DNA of 64,000 nt from contig NZ_PNJW01000010.1 of assembly GCF_013822155.1 (NCBI RefSeq), positions 1 to 64,000 of the forward strand, in the 5' to 3' direction. This DNA comes from Flavobacterium sp. Lineage in GTDB: Bacteria; Bacteroidota; Bacteroidia; Flavobacteriales; Flavobacteriaceae. The notes under the pieces were generated by a model that was not told the DNA's origin, did no database searches, and saw only the letters and a list, made by a program, of their open reading frames with translations. A program made the position numbers and the translations under genes. Below are positions 42,200 through 50,047 of this stretch, piece by piece. Within the stretch, counting starts at the first letter, position 1, and every line of letters starts with the position of its first letter.

Positions 42200-42795
42200 T
42201 AAAAATATAATTTATGCTTGTCAATAATTACTTTATTCGCTTTATTCATTTCTGAAAGTGTACGAATTACAGTTTCTACACGTAAACCCGTAAAATCAGC
42301 AATTTCTTGTCTGGTGTACGGAATAGGAGATTTTTCGGTGTAGCAAAGCTGGTTTTGTTTTTTGTAATTTTCTAAAAATGATTTAATGCGGTGTTCCGGT
42401 TTTTGATTAATTATTTGTTTGGTTGATATGGTTTTGTTATAAATCCGTTTGGCCATTAGTTCCAAAAAAGAAAGTTTTACAGATGGATAATCTTCCAATA
42501 TTTTCATCAATTTCTCTTTAGATAGTTTGATTATAACACTGTCTTTTGCAGCAACCGCTGTTGTTGGATAGATTTCATTTATAAACAATGGAGGTTCACC
42601 AAAACTATTTCCATTACAAAATATACCTTGTGTAAATTCTTTACCTTCATCGTTTGTATTATACATGCGAACGGAACCTTCAATAATTTGATAATAGAAT
42701 AAAGCCAAGTCATCTTCGTAAAAAATAACATCGTTTTTTTTATATTTTTTGGCTATAGCTCCCCAAGTGAAAAGTAGATCTAAATCTATTTGCAT
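42199..42795 (-). CDS. Crp/Fnr-family transcription regulator without N-terminal Fe-S cysteines
   Basis: The 198-residue protein has a cNMP-binding-like beta-roll (residues about 15-120, with GNSFGEPPLF in the phosphate-cassette position) and a C-terminal Crp helix-turn-helix (TRQEIADFTGLRVETVIRTLSEM). The recognition helix has the E..R pair (ETVIR) comparable to ETISR of FNR, suiting a TGAT half-site. The N-terminal Cys set of FNR is absent, so sensing is probably by heme or another ligand, as in DNR/NnrR-type NO regulators. Its own promoter has a dyad A box, suggesting autoregulation. Confidence 0.9.
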   Translation of the reverse strand: MQIDLDLLFTWGAIAKKYKKNDVIFYEDDLALFYYQIIEGSVRMYNTNDEGKEFTQGIFCNGNSFGEPPLFINEIYPTTAVAAKDSVIIKLSKEKLMKILEDYPSVKLSFLELMAKRIYNKTISTKQIINQKPEHRIKSFLENYKKQNQLCYTEKSPIPYTRQEIADFTGLRVETVIRTLSEMNKANKVIIDKHKLYF

Positions 42796-42815
42796 GGTAA
42801 TTTTAATTAAAGATA

Positions 42816-42859
42816 CAAATATCTTTAATTAAAAAATAGATAAAAATGATAATTGTCAT
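42816..42859 (-). promoter_or_regulatory. Dyad A box and promoter of the Crp/Fnr gene
   Basis: ATGAT-AATT-GTCAT at 42846-42859 (one mismatch). Minus-strand GATATTTG (42823-42816) is 29.5 nt from the axis. Confidence 0.68.
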
Positions 42860-42867
42860 ATGACTGT

Positions 42868-42910
42868 GTAACAATAGTTACATAAAAATAAAAAAATTAC
42901 ACTAAATTTG
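42868..42910 (+). promoter_or_regulatory. Dyad B box and promoter of the small Cys-rich exported protein
   Basis: Perfect GTAAC-AATA-GTTAC at 42868-42881 and perfect TAAATTTG at 42903-42910, 28.5 nt from the axis. The dyad A box of the crp gene is 22 bp away axis to axis, two helical turns. The -7 element ends 4 nt before the ATG at 42915, implying a leaderless or nearly leaderless mRNA. Confidence 0.7.
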
Positions 42911-42914
42911 TAGT

Positions 42915-43250
42915 ATGAGATATTTTATAATCTTACTTTTTTTGTATTTTTCAGCTTTAACCATCTTGCCATCCGTAAGAGCTTTGAAGTTGCATTTTAC
43001 TGAAAATTGTCAAAGTTCTTGCCAAAATGAAAATCCTGAAAACGAACCTGCAAGTGGATGTCAAAAAGAAAAATGTCTTTTAAATTTTAATTTTAATACC
43101 TCCTTTTTTTTAGTATTTACTTCAACTTTTGAATTACAAAAAGAATTATTTTTTAATTTAGAAAAAGCAAATACGCATTATCACAAAAATTTTATTTACA
43201 ATTTTAATGTAACTATTTGGCAACCACCAGAACTATTTTTTATTGTTTAA
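42915..43250 (+). CDS. Small exported Cys-rich protein
   Basis: The 111-residue protein has an N-terminal signal (MRYFIILLFLYFSALTIL) followed by ENCQSSCQNENPENEPASGC and QKEKC, four cysteines in 24 residues. An aromatic-rich segment comes next and a C-terminal WQPPEL. The layout echoes the 29356 protein (Cys cluster, C-terminal PP). No named family is recognised. The dyad B promoter and the Cys-rich 43308 gene downstream suggest a periplasmic thiol or metal role. The start could be a few codons downstream if the mRNA is not leaderless. Confidence 0.6.
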   Translation: MRYFIILLFLYFSALTILPSVRALKLHFTENCQSSCQNENPENEPASGCQKEKCLLNFNFNTSFFLVFTSTFELQKELFFNLEKANTHYHKNFIYNFNVTIWQPPELFFIV

Positions 43251-43259
43251 ATGTTAATC

Positions 43260-43276
43260 GTAATCTAATGGATTAC
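43260..43276 (+). promoter_or_regulatory. Perfect inverted repeat upstream of the second Cys-rich peptide gene
   Basis: GTAATC-TAATG-GATTAC, six bp each side of 5 nt, lies 32 nt before the ATG at 43308. There is no T run, so it is more operator-like than a terminator. Confidence 0.4.
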
Positions 43277-43307
43277 AAATTCTTAAATTAATTTAAATTA
43301 CACAATA

Positions 43308-43505
43308 ATGAAAAAAATAGTTTCAATATTATCAGTCGTTGCTTTCCTAGTTTCAATCAATGTTTCAGCTCAACAAGAGCCAAAACAAAATAAGAACAAA
43401 ACTAAAACCGAAAAATCATGTTCCCCGGATGAAAAAAAATCATGTGGAACTGAGAAAAAAGGTGGGTGTTGTTCTTCGAGTAAAACTCAGGAAAAAAAAT
43501 CATAA
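43308..43505 (+). CDS. Small exported Cys/Lys-rich protein (paralogue of 16845)
   Basis: The 65-residue protein has a signal peptide ending NVSAQ and the motif SCSPDEKKSCGTEKKGGCC, with the same C-x7-C-x7-CC spacing as the 16845 protein. The rest is Lys/Gln/Asn-rich. Two such paralogues flank the denitrification block. A periplasmic metal-binding peptide is the simplest reading; function is unknown. Confidence 0.75.
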   Translation: MKKIVSILSVVAFLVSINVSAQQEPKQNKNKTKTEKSCSPDEKKSCGTEKKGGCCSSSKTQEKKS

Positions 43506-43524
43506 ATTCTTAAATTTATAGTTT

Positions 43525-43553
43525 ATACAATGCCTATTGAATAGGCATTGTAT
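43525..43553 (+). terminator. Perfect 13-bp hairpin after the Cys-rich peptide gene
   Basis: ATACAATGCCTAT pairs with 43541-43553 across a 3-nt loop. No T run follows, so it may be a weak terminator or an RNA-stabilising end. Confidence 0.6.
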
Positions 43554-43580
43554 TGCTATTGCTTATTTTAAATTTTACTT

Positions 43581-45179
43581 ATGAAAACAATATATACTAT
43601 TGTATTTCTGTTTATCACTTGCCTTGCATTTCCGCAATCAACTTTTGATTATCAGGTACAATTAAATCCTATCACAATTCCAAATTTTCCAGGGATTCAT
43701 TCCTATGCATTTGGTCAACATAATGGAAAATGGGTTATTATTGGCGGAAGATTAGATGGTATTCATGCTCGACAACCTTTTAATGCTTTTCCGGCAAATA
43801 GTAATAATACCAACATTTATGTGGTCGACATCAACACCAATCAGTTCTGGACAGCTTCCTTGAATACCTTATCTACTTCTTTAAAGGAACAATTACAAGC
43901 TACCAATTTTAACTTTTATCAAGACGGAACAACATTATATGTTTTAGGAGGATATGCTTTTTCGACTACAGCAGATGATCACATAACGTTTAATAAATTA
44001 ACGGCAATAGATGTTCCAAATTTAATTAATGCGGTAATAAGCGGGTCTTCCATTTCAAGTTATTTTAAGCAATTGGCGAATGAAAATTTTGCCGTCACTG
44101 GTGGACATCTTGCAAAAATTGAGGATACATTTTATTTGATTGGCGGACATCGTTTTGACGGAAGGTATAATCCGATGAATAACCCAACTTTTGTTCAAAC
44201 TTATACCAATGCCATTCGAAAATTTTCCATCGACAATTCCGGAACGCAATTGAGTATTTCTAATTATGAAAGCATTTCTGATGCTGTACATTTGCACCGA
44301 CGTGATTACAATTTATTACCTCAAATTTTTCCGGATGGTTCAAAAGGATATACCATTTCTTCCGGTGTTTTTCAAATCAATGTTGACTTACCTTTTTTGT
44401 ATCCGGTTGATGTTAAGTCTGACGGATATTTTCCTCAAACAACTTTCAATCAATATTTAAGCAATTATCACAGTGCCGTTTCAAGTTTATATGATGCAAC
44501 TGAAAATAGAATGCATAATTTGTTTTTTGGAGGAATAAGTCAATATTATTACAATGGAACCACATTAATTCAGGATAATACAGTTCCTTTTGTAAATACA
44601 ATCAGTAGAACGACTCGTTTTGCCGACGGTTCTTTACAAGAATACCAATTACCGGAAACAATGCCTGCTTTAAAAGGAGCGAGTGCTGAATTTATTCCTA
44701 ATGAAAGTTTGCCACATTATGACAATGAAGTTATCAAATTGAATGATATTACAGAGGATGAATTCGTCATTGGACATATTGTGGGAGGAATCACTAGTCC
44801 GAGTACTAGTCCATTTACAAATAATCAGACGAGTTCAACTTCTGCAAATGCTACAATTTATGAAGTGAAATTAATTAAAAACACACCCTTGGGAATACAT
44901 GAAATAAACGGAAAAAATCCATTTTCGATGTCTGTTTCACCTAATCCAACAACAAGCGGAAAAGTCAGAATCAATTTTTCTATGCCTTATGTCACAACAG
45001 TCGATTATTTTGTTTCTTCATTAGATGGTAAAATCATTTCCGATGGAGAAATTAGTGAGGCTAAACAAGGTGAAAATGCAATGAATTTTGAATTGGATAA
45101 TGTTTCAAATCAGGTCGTCATTATTACTTTTATTTTTGACAATAAATTTTATGTGTCTCAAAAGGTAGTTGTAAATTAA
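43581..45179 (+). CDS. Kelch-like secreted protein with type IX secretion (Por) C-terminal signal
   Basis: The 532-residue protein has a signal peptide (LAFPQ) and several kelch/galactose-oxidase-like repeats (GQHNGKWVIIGGRLDG; DGTTLYVLGGYAFS; IEDTFYLIGGHRFDG). The C-terminal domain of about 75 residues is a T9SS type A sorting signal (FSMSVSPNPTTSGKVRINF ... ISDGEI ... GENAMNFELDNVSNQVVIITF). It is exported through the outer membrane by the Por system and probably attached to or released from the surface. Its role in this locus is not clear. Confidence 0.85.
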   Translation: MKTIYTIVFLFITCLAFPQSTFDYQVQLNPITIPNFPGIHSYAFGQHNGKWVIIGGRLDGIHARQPFNAFPANSNNTNIYVVDINTNQFWTASLNTLSTSLKEQLQATNFNFYQDGTTLYVLGGYAFSTTADDHITFNKLTAIDVPNLINAVISGSSISSYFKQLANENFAVTGGHLAKIEDTFYLIGGHRFDGRYNPMNNPTFVQTYTNAIRKFSIDNSGTQLSISNYESISDAVHLHRRDYNLLPQIFPDGSKGYTISSGVFQINVDLPFLYPVDVKSDGYFPQTTFNQYLSNYHSAVSSLYDATENRMHNLFFGGISQYYYNGTTLIQDNTVPFVNTISRTTRFADGSLQEYQLPETMPALKGASAEFIPNESLPHYDNEVIKLNDITEDEFVIGHIVGGITSPSTSPFTNNQTSSTSANATIYEVKLIKNTPLGIHEINGKNPFSMSVSPNPTTSGKVRINFSMPYVTTVDYFVSSLDGKIISDGEISEAKQGENAMNFELDNVSNQVVIITFIFDNKFYVSQKVVVN

Positions 45180-45199
45180 TAAAATCTCAATCAAATTAT

Positions 45200-45235
45200 T
45201 CGCAGGAAACTCATTGATTATTGAGTTTTCTGCGA
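45200..45235 (+). terminator. Hairpin after the T9SS protein gene
   Basis: A 14-bp stem (45200-45213 with 45222-45235, one G-T pair) lies 20 nt after the stop. It is only weakly T-rich downstream. Confidence 0.6.
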
Positions 45236-45268
45236 TACTTTAATACACTATAAAATAGTAAACTTAAA

Positions 45269-45312
45269 GTAACATTAGTTGCAAATTCATTCTAACTGAA
45301 AAAGTAACTTTA
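45269..45312 (+). promoter_or_regulatory. Dyad B box and promoter of the DUF3365 cytochrome gene
   Basis: GTAAC-ATTA-GTTGC at 45269-45282 (one mismatch) and TAACTTTA at 45305-45312, 29.5 nt from the axis. Confidence 0.65.
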
Positions 45313-45332
45313 CATTTTAAATCATATTCATC

Positions 45333-46328
45333 ATGAAATATTTAATCATATTCATAGTTTTTATGAGTTTTTTTTCTTGCCAACAAAAGAAAGAAGATTC
45401 AGATTATTCAATTCAGCAAACAAATCAATTAGCAATTGAGGATGGGCAATCCGGAAAAAAATTAGTAGAAACTCATTGCTATGTATGTCATAATCCTACC
45501 ATTCCTGATAGTTTAGGTCGAATTGCTCCACCGATGGTTGCCATAAAAGCCCGTTATTTAATGAATTATACAACAAAGGAAGAATTTGTCACTCACATTG
45601 TTCAATTTGTAGAAAATCCAACTGAAGAAAATGCCATTATGTATGGAGCAGTCAATCGCTTCAAAGTTATGCCCAAACAAGTATTTCCTGAGGGTGTAGT
45701 TGAAAAAATTGCCAGCTATATGTTTGATTACCAAATTGAAGAGCCCTCTTGGTTTAAAAAACATTGGGAAAGTAACGGACAAGGAAGAAGAAAGGGAAAA
45801 GGCGAGTGGGTGCAACCCGGTAAAAAATTGGTAGTTGCTGAAAAACCAAAAACCTATGAAGAAATTGGATTAGAATATGCTTTGGGAACTAAAGCAGTTT
45901 TAGGTAAAAACTTAATGGGAGCCATACAATCCAAAGGAACGATGCATGCCTTGGAATTTTGTAATAGTCAGGCCATTCCGTTAACAGATAGCATGTCAAC
46001 TCATTATAATGCTAAAATCAAACGTGTTTCCGATAAAAACAGAAACCCCAACAACAAAGCAAATGCAGAAGAATTGAATTATATCGCTCAATTCAAGGCG
46101 GATGCGGTTGCCAAAAGAGAATCTAAACCGGTTGTGATTGAAAAAGGAAATCAAGTGCAATTTTATTACCCCATTCAAACCAATACGATGTGTTTGCAAT
46201 GCCATGGAAAGCAAATTAAACAGGATGTTCTACAACAAATTTTAAAATTATATCCTAAAGATTTAGCGGTCGGTTATAATGAAAATGAAGTGCGAGGAAT
46301 TTGGAGCATCACTTTTGAAAAGAATTAA
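45333..46328 (+). CDS. Lipoprotein with cytochrome c and DUF3365 (Tll0287-like) heme domains
   Basis: The 331-residue lipoprotein (lipobox FSC) has two parts. A cytochrome c-like domain has HCYVCHN (about residue 50) and a Met in RFKVMPKQVFP. A C-terminal DUF3365/Tll0287-like domain (about 170-331) has ALEFCNSQAIPLT and a second heme site TMCLQCHG. Such proteins are periplasmic redox or sensor hemoproteins. It is followed by an ICMT-like gene 44 nt downstream and then SQR; its dyad B box suggests electron transfer or sensing linked to sulfide oxidation. Confidence 0.85.
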   Translation: MKYLIIFIVFMSFFSCQQKKEDSDYSIQQTNQLAIEDGQSGKKLVETHCYVCHNPTIPDSLGRIAPPMVAIKARYLMNYTTKEEFVTHIVQFVENPTEENAIMYGAVNRFKVMPKQVFPEGVVEKIASYMFDYQIEEPSWFKKHWESNGQGRRKGKGEWVQPGKKLVVAEKPKTYEEIGLEYALGTKAVLGKNLMGAIQSKGTMHALEFCNSQAIPLTDSMSTHYNAKIKRVSDKNRNPNNKANAEELNYIAQFKADAVAKRESKPVVIEKGNQVQFYYPIQTNTMCLQCHGKQIKQDVLQQILKLYPKDLAVGYNENEVRGIWSITFEKN

Positions 46329-46372
46329 TTATAACATTGAGCAAGTGTGGTTAGATTTAAAGCCACCAAATT

Positions 46373-46837
46373 ATGAAAATTAACTCCAAAGATATTATTT
46401 TGGTTAGCATTCAATTGGTTTTGTTTATTCTATATACATTTCCTGTCGCTTGGTCTTTGGAGTTTTTTTCATGGTTCAAAAATGTAGGTTTGATGCTAAC
46501 ATTTATTGGATCTATCGTACTTGCTTTAGCTCTTTTACAATTGAATAAAAATTTGTCACCTTTTCCAACACCAAAAGATAGTGCGGTTTTATTACAAAAT
46601 GGGTTGTATGCTTGGGTTCGCCATCCGATATATTCCGGAATCATAATTCTTTTCGTAGGTTATGGGATATACCAAGATTCCCTATTTAAATTAATGATTA
46701 CTATATTTCTTTGGGTATTATTCTATTTCAAAACCCAGTATGAAGAATTGCAATTGCAACGAAAGTTTCCTGAATACAAGGTTTATAAAAGTAAAGTAGG
46801 TCGATTTTTTCCAAATTTTGATTTATCACTAAAATAG
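46373..46837 (+). CDS. Isoprenylcysteine methyltransferase-like (ICMT/PEMT) membrane protein
   Basis: The 154-residue protein has four membrane helices and the family signature LQNGLYAWVRHPIYSGII, then YEELQLQRKFPEYKVYKSKV and RFFP. These small prokaryotic ICMT-like methyltransferases use SAM; substrates in bacteria are mostly unknown and some act on thiols. It is probably co-transcribed with the DUF3365 cytochrome. Confidence 0.85.
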   Translation: MKINSKDIILVSIQLVLFILYTFPVAWSLEFFSWFKNVGLMLTFIGSIVLALALLQLNKNLSPFPTPKDSAVLLQNGLYAWVRHPIYSGIIILFVGYGIYQDSLFKLMITIFLWVLFYFKTQYEELQLQRKFPEYKVYKSKVGRFFPNFDLSLK

Positions 46838-46869
46838 TTGTTAATTTCTTTAAAATTTTATTTTCTTGT

Positions 46870-46913
46870 GTAACAAATGTTGCTTTCTATCTTTTTGATT
46901 CATTATACTTTAG
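46870..46913 (+). promoter_or_regulatory. Dyad B box and promoter of the SQR gene
   Basis: GTAAC-AAAT-GTTGC at 46870-46883 (one mismatch) and TACTTTAG at 46906-46913 (one mismatch), 29.5 nt from the axis. Confidence 0.65.
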
Positions 46914-46931
46914 TACAATATTTTAGAAAAT

Positions 46932-48392
46932 ATGTCAAAAATAGTTGTACTTGGAGCAGGAATTGCGGGACATACCGCTGCGGCTCATTTAAGAAGAAAA
47001 TTATCCAAAGAGCACGAAGTATTGGTGGTTTCACCCAACCGAAATTACCAATGGGTTCCATCCAATATTTGGGTGGGAATTGGTCGGATGAAACCTAAAG
47101 ATGTTATTTTTCCCTTAGAACCTTTATACAAACGAAAAGGTATTGGTTACAAACAATCAAAAGTGGTTTCTTTTCATCCGGAAGGTGATGCTACAGAAAA
47201 TAAACCTTTTGTATTAGTAGAAGGTGTTTATGGTGATACTTTGGGTAAACAGGAAAAAGTGACCTATGATTATTTGATTAATGCAACCGGACCAAAATTA
47301 GCATTTGACATGACCGAAGGATTGAATCCGGGAACGAATAAAGCGTATTCGGTTTGTACTTATGATCATGCGATTCATGCTTCTGATGCTTTGCATAAAT
47401 TGATTAATCAAATTAAAAAAAGTGATACAAAAGTTAAAATTCTTATTGGAACCGGACACGCGAAAGCCACTTGTCAAGGTGCCGCTTTTGAATACATATT
47501 GAATGTAGAAAAAGAATTGCAAAAATTTGGTGTGCGTGATAAAGCTGAAATTACTTGGATTTCCAATGAATATAAATTAGGTGATTTTGGAATGGATGGA
47601 ATGCTATTGGATTATGGAGGCATCAACATGAAATCCTGTGAAATGGTTGAGATGATTTTTGAAGACCGTGATATCAAATGGATTTTAGGTGCCGGCGTTC
47701 GAAAAGTAGAAGAAGGACTAGTAGAATATGAAAATTTAGAAGGTGAAATTAAAACTGAAACGTTTGATTTTGCCATGTTGATTCCAGCATTTTCCGGCCA
47801 TGGATTTAAGGCATTCGATAAGGAAAACAAAGATATCACCGATAAATTATTCAAAGGTTTTATGATTGTTGATGCCGATTATACACCCAAACCGTATGAA
47901 GAATGGACGGTTCAGGATTGGCCGGAAACGTATCAAAATCCAAGCTATCCCAATATTTTTGCACCGGGAATTGCGTTTGCACCACCGCATTCTATTTCAA
48001 AACCTAGAAAAAGCAAAAACGGTACCGAGATATTTCCATCGCCACCCAGAACAGGAATGCCATCAGGAATTACCGCTAAATTAGTTGCCGATAATATTAT
48101 TGACTCAGTTAAATCGGGTAAAATTTCGTTACATCACAAAGGTTCGTTGGGAAATATGGGAGCTGCTTGTATTGCTTCTGCCGGTTACGGAATGACACAA
48201 GGGAGTGGAGTAAGCATCACAACTTATCCAATCGTCCCCAATTATAAAAAATATCCCGATACTAGTGGAAGAGATATCAATAAAACCTTTGGTGATATTG
48301 GTCTAGCTGGGCATTGGGTGAAACTCTCGTTACACTATGCCTTTTTGTACAAAGCAAAAATGAAACCGTTTTGGTGGTTAATTCCGGAGTAA
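46932..48392 (+). CDS. sqr: Sulfide:quinone oxidoreductase-like flavoprotein
   Basis: The 486-residue protein starts with the FAD motif VVLGAGIAGHTAAAHLRRKL. It has NYQWVPSNIWVGIGRMKP, the second GxG region ILIGTGHAKATCQGAA, and Cys residues in YSVCTYDHA, KATCQGA and GAACIASAG, which are candidates for the disulfide/persulfide active site. A C-terminal amphipathic/hydrophobic segment (HYAFLYKAKMKPFWWLIP) suits membrane attachment. SQR oxidises sulfide to sulfane sulfur and reduces menaquinone. It would supply persulfides to the two dioxygenases at 6823 and 8376, which share its dyad B box. Confidence 0.88.
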   Translation: MSKIVVLGAGIAGHTAAAHLRRKLSKEHEVLVVSPNRNYQWVPSNIWVGIGRMKPKDVIFPLEPLYKRKGIGYKQSKVVSFHPEGDATENKPFVLVEGVYGDTLGKQEKVTYDYLINATGPKLAFDMTEGLNPGTNKAYSVCTYDHAIHASDALHKLINQIKKSDTKVKILIGTGHAKATCQGAAFEYILNVEKELQKFGVRDKAEITWISNEYKLGDFGMDGMLLDYGGINMKSCEMVEMIFEDRDIKWILGAGVRKVEEGLVEYENLEGEIKTETFDFAMLIPAFSGHGFKAFDKENKDITDKLFKGFMIVDADYTPKPYEEWTVQDWPETYQNPSYPNIFAPGIAFAPPHSISKPRKSKNGTEIFPSPPRTGMPSGITAKLVADNIIDSVKSGKISLHHKGSLGNMGAACIASAGYGMTQGSGVSITTYPIVPNYKKYPDTSGRDINKTFGDIGLAGHWVKLSLHYAFLYKAKMKPFWWLIPE

Positions 48393-48438
48393 AATAATTA
48401 GTAATTGCTGAAAATAATTCAGTTTAAAAAATATAAAC

Positions 48439-48567
48439 ATGCAAAGAATTTCCAATTCGCAAAAGCGAAAAATGCAGAATCCTATTTTACAGTTTTTTAA
48501 ATTCATTTATTTAAACATTCGAATTTTAAAAATTGTTGCGGGTGGACACGGAGGCACCCGAGCCTAA
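48439..48567 (+). CDS. Candidate 42-residue peptide ending in GGHGGTRA
   Basis: An ATG ORF of 42 codons lies in the SQR-tolC gap and is followed by a good terminator. The peptide is basic at the N-terminus (MQRISNSQKRKM), hydrophobic/amphipathic in the middle (ILQFFKFIYLNIRILKIVA) and ends GGHGGTRA. The DNA encoding the tail is locally GC-rich, unlike its surroundings, which suggests selection on sequence. I have no named family for it. It could be a membrane-active or modified peptide, or the region could instead act as a structured RNA (GGGTG/CACCC hairpin). Confidence 0.5.
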   Translation: MQRISNSQKRKMQNPILQFFKFIYLNIRILKIVAGGHGGTRA

Positions 48568-48607
48568 TATCATCTTATGGAGGTTTGATGATTGTTATTG
48601 ATTGTTG

Positions 48608-48644
48608 AAACAAGCATTTCTGAAAAGAAATGCTTGTTTTTTTT
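48608..48644 (+). terminator. Strong terminator after the small peptide ORF
   Basis: AAACAAGCATTTC pairs with GAAATGCTTGTTT (13 bp, 6-nt loop) and runs directly into T8. Confidence 0.9.
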
Positions 48645-48661
48645 GTTACATAATTCCTACT

Positions 48662-48705
48662 GTAACATTTGTTACTTCCTAGGCTTTTTTTGCGATTTAA
48701 ATTTG
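48662..48705 (+). promoter_or_regulatory. Dyad B box and promoter of the TolC/RND operon
   Basis: Perfect GTAAC-ATTT-GTTAC at 48662-48675 and perfect TAAATTTG at 48698-48705, 29.5 nt from the axis. Confidence 0.78.
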
Positions 48706-48728
48706 CACCATAATTCAGTAAATAAATT

Positions 48729-50042
48729 ATGAAAAGAATAAATGAAATTTTTATTACGGGAAGTTTACTAGTTGCCTTCTCGGTATTTGGTCAGGATACT
48801 ATACAAATTTCCAAATCGGAAATTGTACAAAAAATGTCCGATCAAAACCTACAACTCAAAATAGCAAACAAATCGGTTGAATCAGCTCGATCAGATTATC
48901 GTCAGTCTAATTCTCTCTTTTTGCCTAACATTTCTGCCTCTCATACAGCTATTTCAACCACTAATCCATTGATGGCTTTTGGTTCAAAATTAAATCAGGA
49001 AATTTTAACGGCTTCCGATTTTAATCCAGCTCTTTTAAATGATCCAAGTCAAACGCAGAATTACGCCACTAAGATTGAAGTGTTGCAACCAATTCTAAAT
49101 GCAGATGGATTATATGAAAGAAAGGCTGCTAAAGCAAAAATTGAAGCATTTCAACTACAAACGGAAAGAACCAAAGAATATTTGGAACTTGAAGTGAACA
49201 AAGCATTCATGCAATTACAGTTAGCTTACAAGGCTGTTCAGGTTTTTGAAAAGGCTGATGCTACAGCAAAATCTAATTTAAAATTGGTTGAAAATTATTT
49301 TAAACAAGGAATGCTTCAAAAAACAGATTTATTAGCTGTTCAAGTTCGAGTAAATGAAATTGCAAACCAACTGCAGTATGCGAAAAGTAATGTTAGAAAT
49401 GCATCGGATTATTTAGCTTTTCTATTGAATGAAGATACTAAAGGTGGTATTTATAAACCTACTGAAGTTTTGGAAAATGAAATTTCAATAACAAGTATGT
49501 CGACAGGATTTACAGCGAATAGAAAAGACATTCTTGCAATGGAAAAATCATCGGAAGCTTATAAGCAAATGATGCAATCAGGTAGAATGGCTTTTTTACC
49601 ACGTTTGAATGCTTTTGGAGCTTATGAATTATATGATACTGAGATTTTTCAGTTTGGTGCAAGCGGATATACTGTTGGAGCACAATTATCTTGGAACTTA
49701 TTTGATGGTTATAAATCCATTGGAAAACTTGAAAAATCAAAAGCTGAATTTCAAAAATCAGAAGCAGAAACAGAACAATATAAAAAACAAAGTCAGTTAG
49801 AACTCAACAAAGCTTCTCGACAATTAACAGATGCTGAAAACAAAGTGAGTTTAACTAAATTGGCCTTTGAACAGACTCAGGAAAGCTATAGAATCCGTCA
49901 AAACAGATTTACACAAGGGTTAGAGAAAACTACAGATTTATTAACCGATGAAACTCAATTAGCTCAAAAAGAATTAGAATTCTTGCAAGCAGTTTTCGAA
50001 TATAATTTTACTAAACAATACATCCAATTTTTAACTAAATAA
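48729..50042 (+). CDS. TolC-family outer-membrane efflux protein
   Basis: The 437-residue protein has a signal peptide (VFGQ) and the duplicated OEP helical pattern (SVESARSDYRQSNSLFLPNIS; VQVRVNEIANQLQYAK; RLNAFGAYELYD; LEKTTDLLTDETQLAQKELEFL). It forms the outer-membrane duct for the RND pump encoded downstream (6-nt gap to the adaptor gene). Confidence 0.92.
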   Translation: MKRINEIFITGSLLVAFSVFGQDTIQISKSEIVQKMSDQNLQLKIANKSVESARSDYRQSNSLFLPNISASHTAISTTNPLMAFGSKLNQEILTASDFNPALLNDPSQTQNYATKIEVLQPILNADGLYERKAAKAKIEAFQLQTERTKEYLELEVNKAFMQLQLAYKAVQVFEKADATAKSNLKLVENYFKQGMLQKTDLLAVQVRVNEIANQLQYAKSNVRNASDYLAFLLNEDTKGGIYKPTEVLENEISITSMSTGFTANRKDILAMEKSSEAYKQMMQSGRMAFLPRLNAFGAYELYDTEIFQFGASGYTVGAQLSWNLFDGYKSIGKLEKSKAEFQKSEAETEQYKKQSQLELNKASRQLTDAENKVSLTKLAFEQTQESYRIRQNRFTQGLEKTTDLLTDETQLAQKELEFLQAVFEYNFTKQYIQFLTK

Positions 50043-50047
50043 AACCT

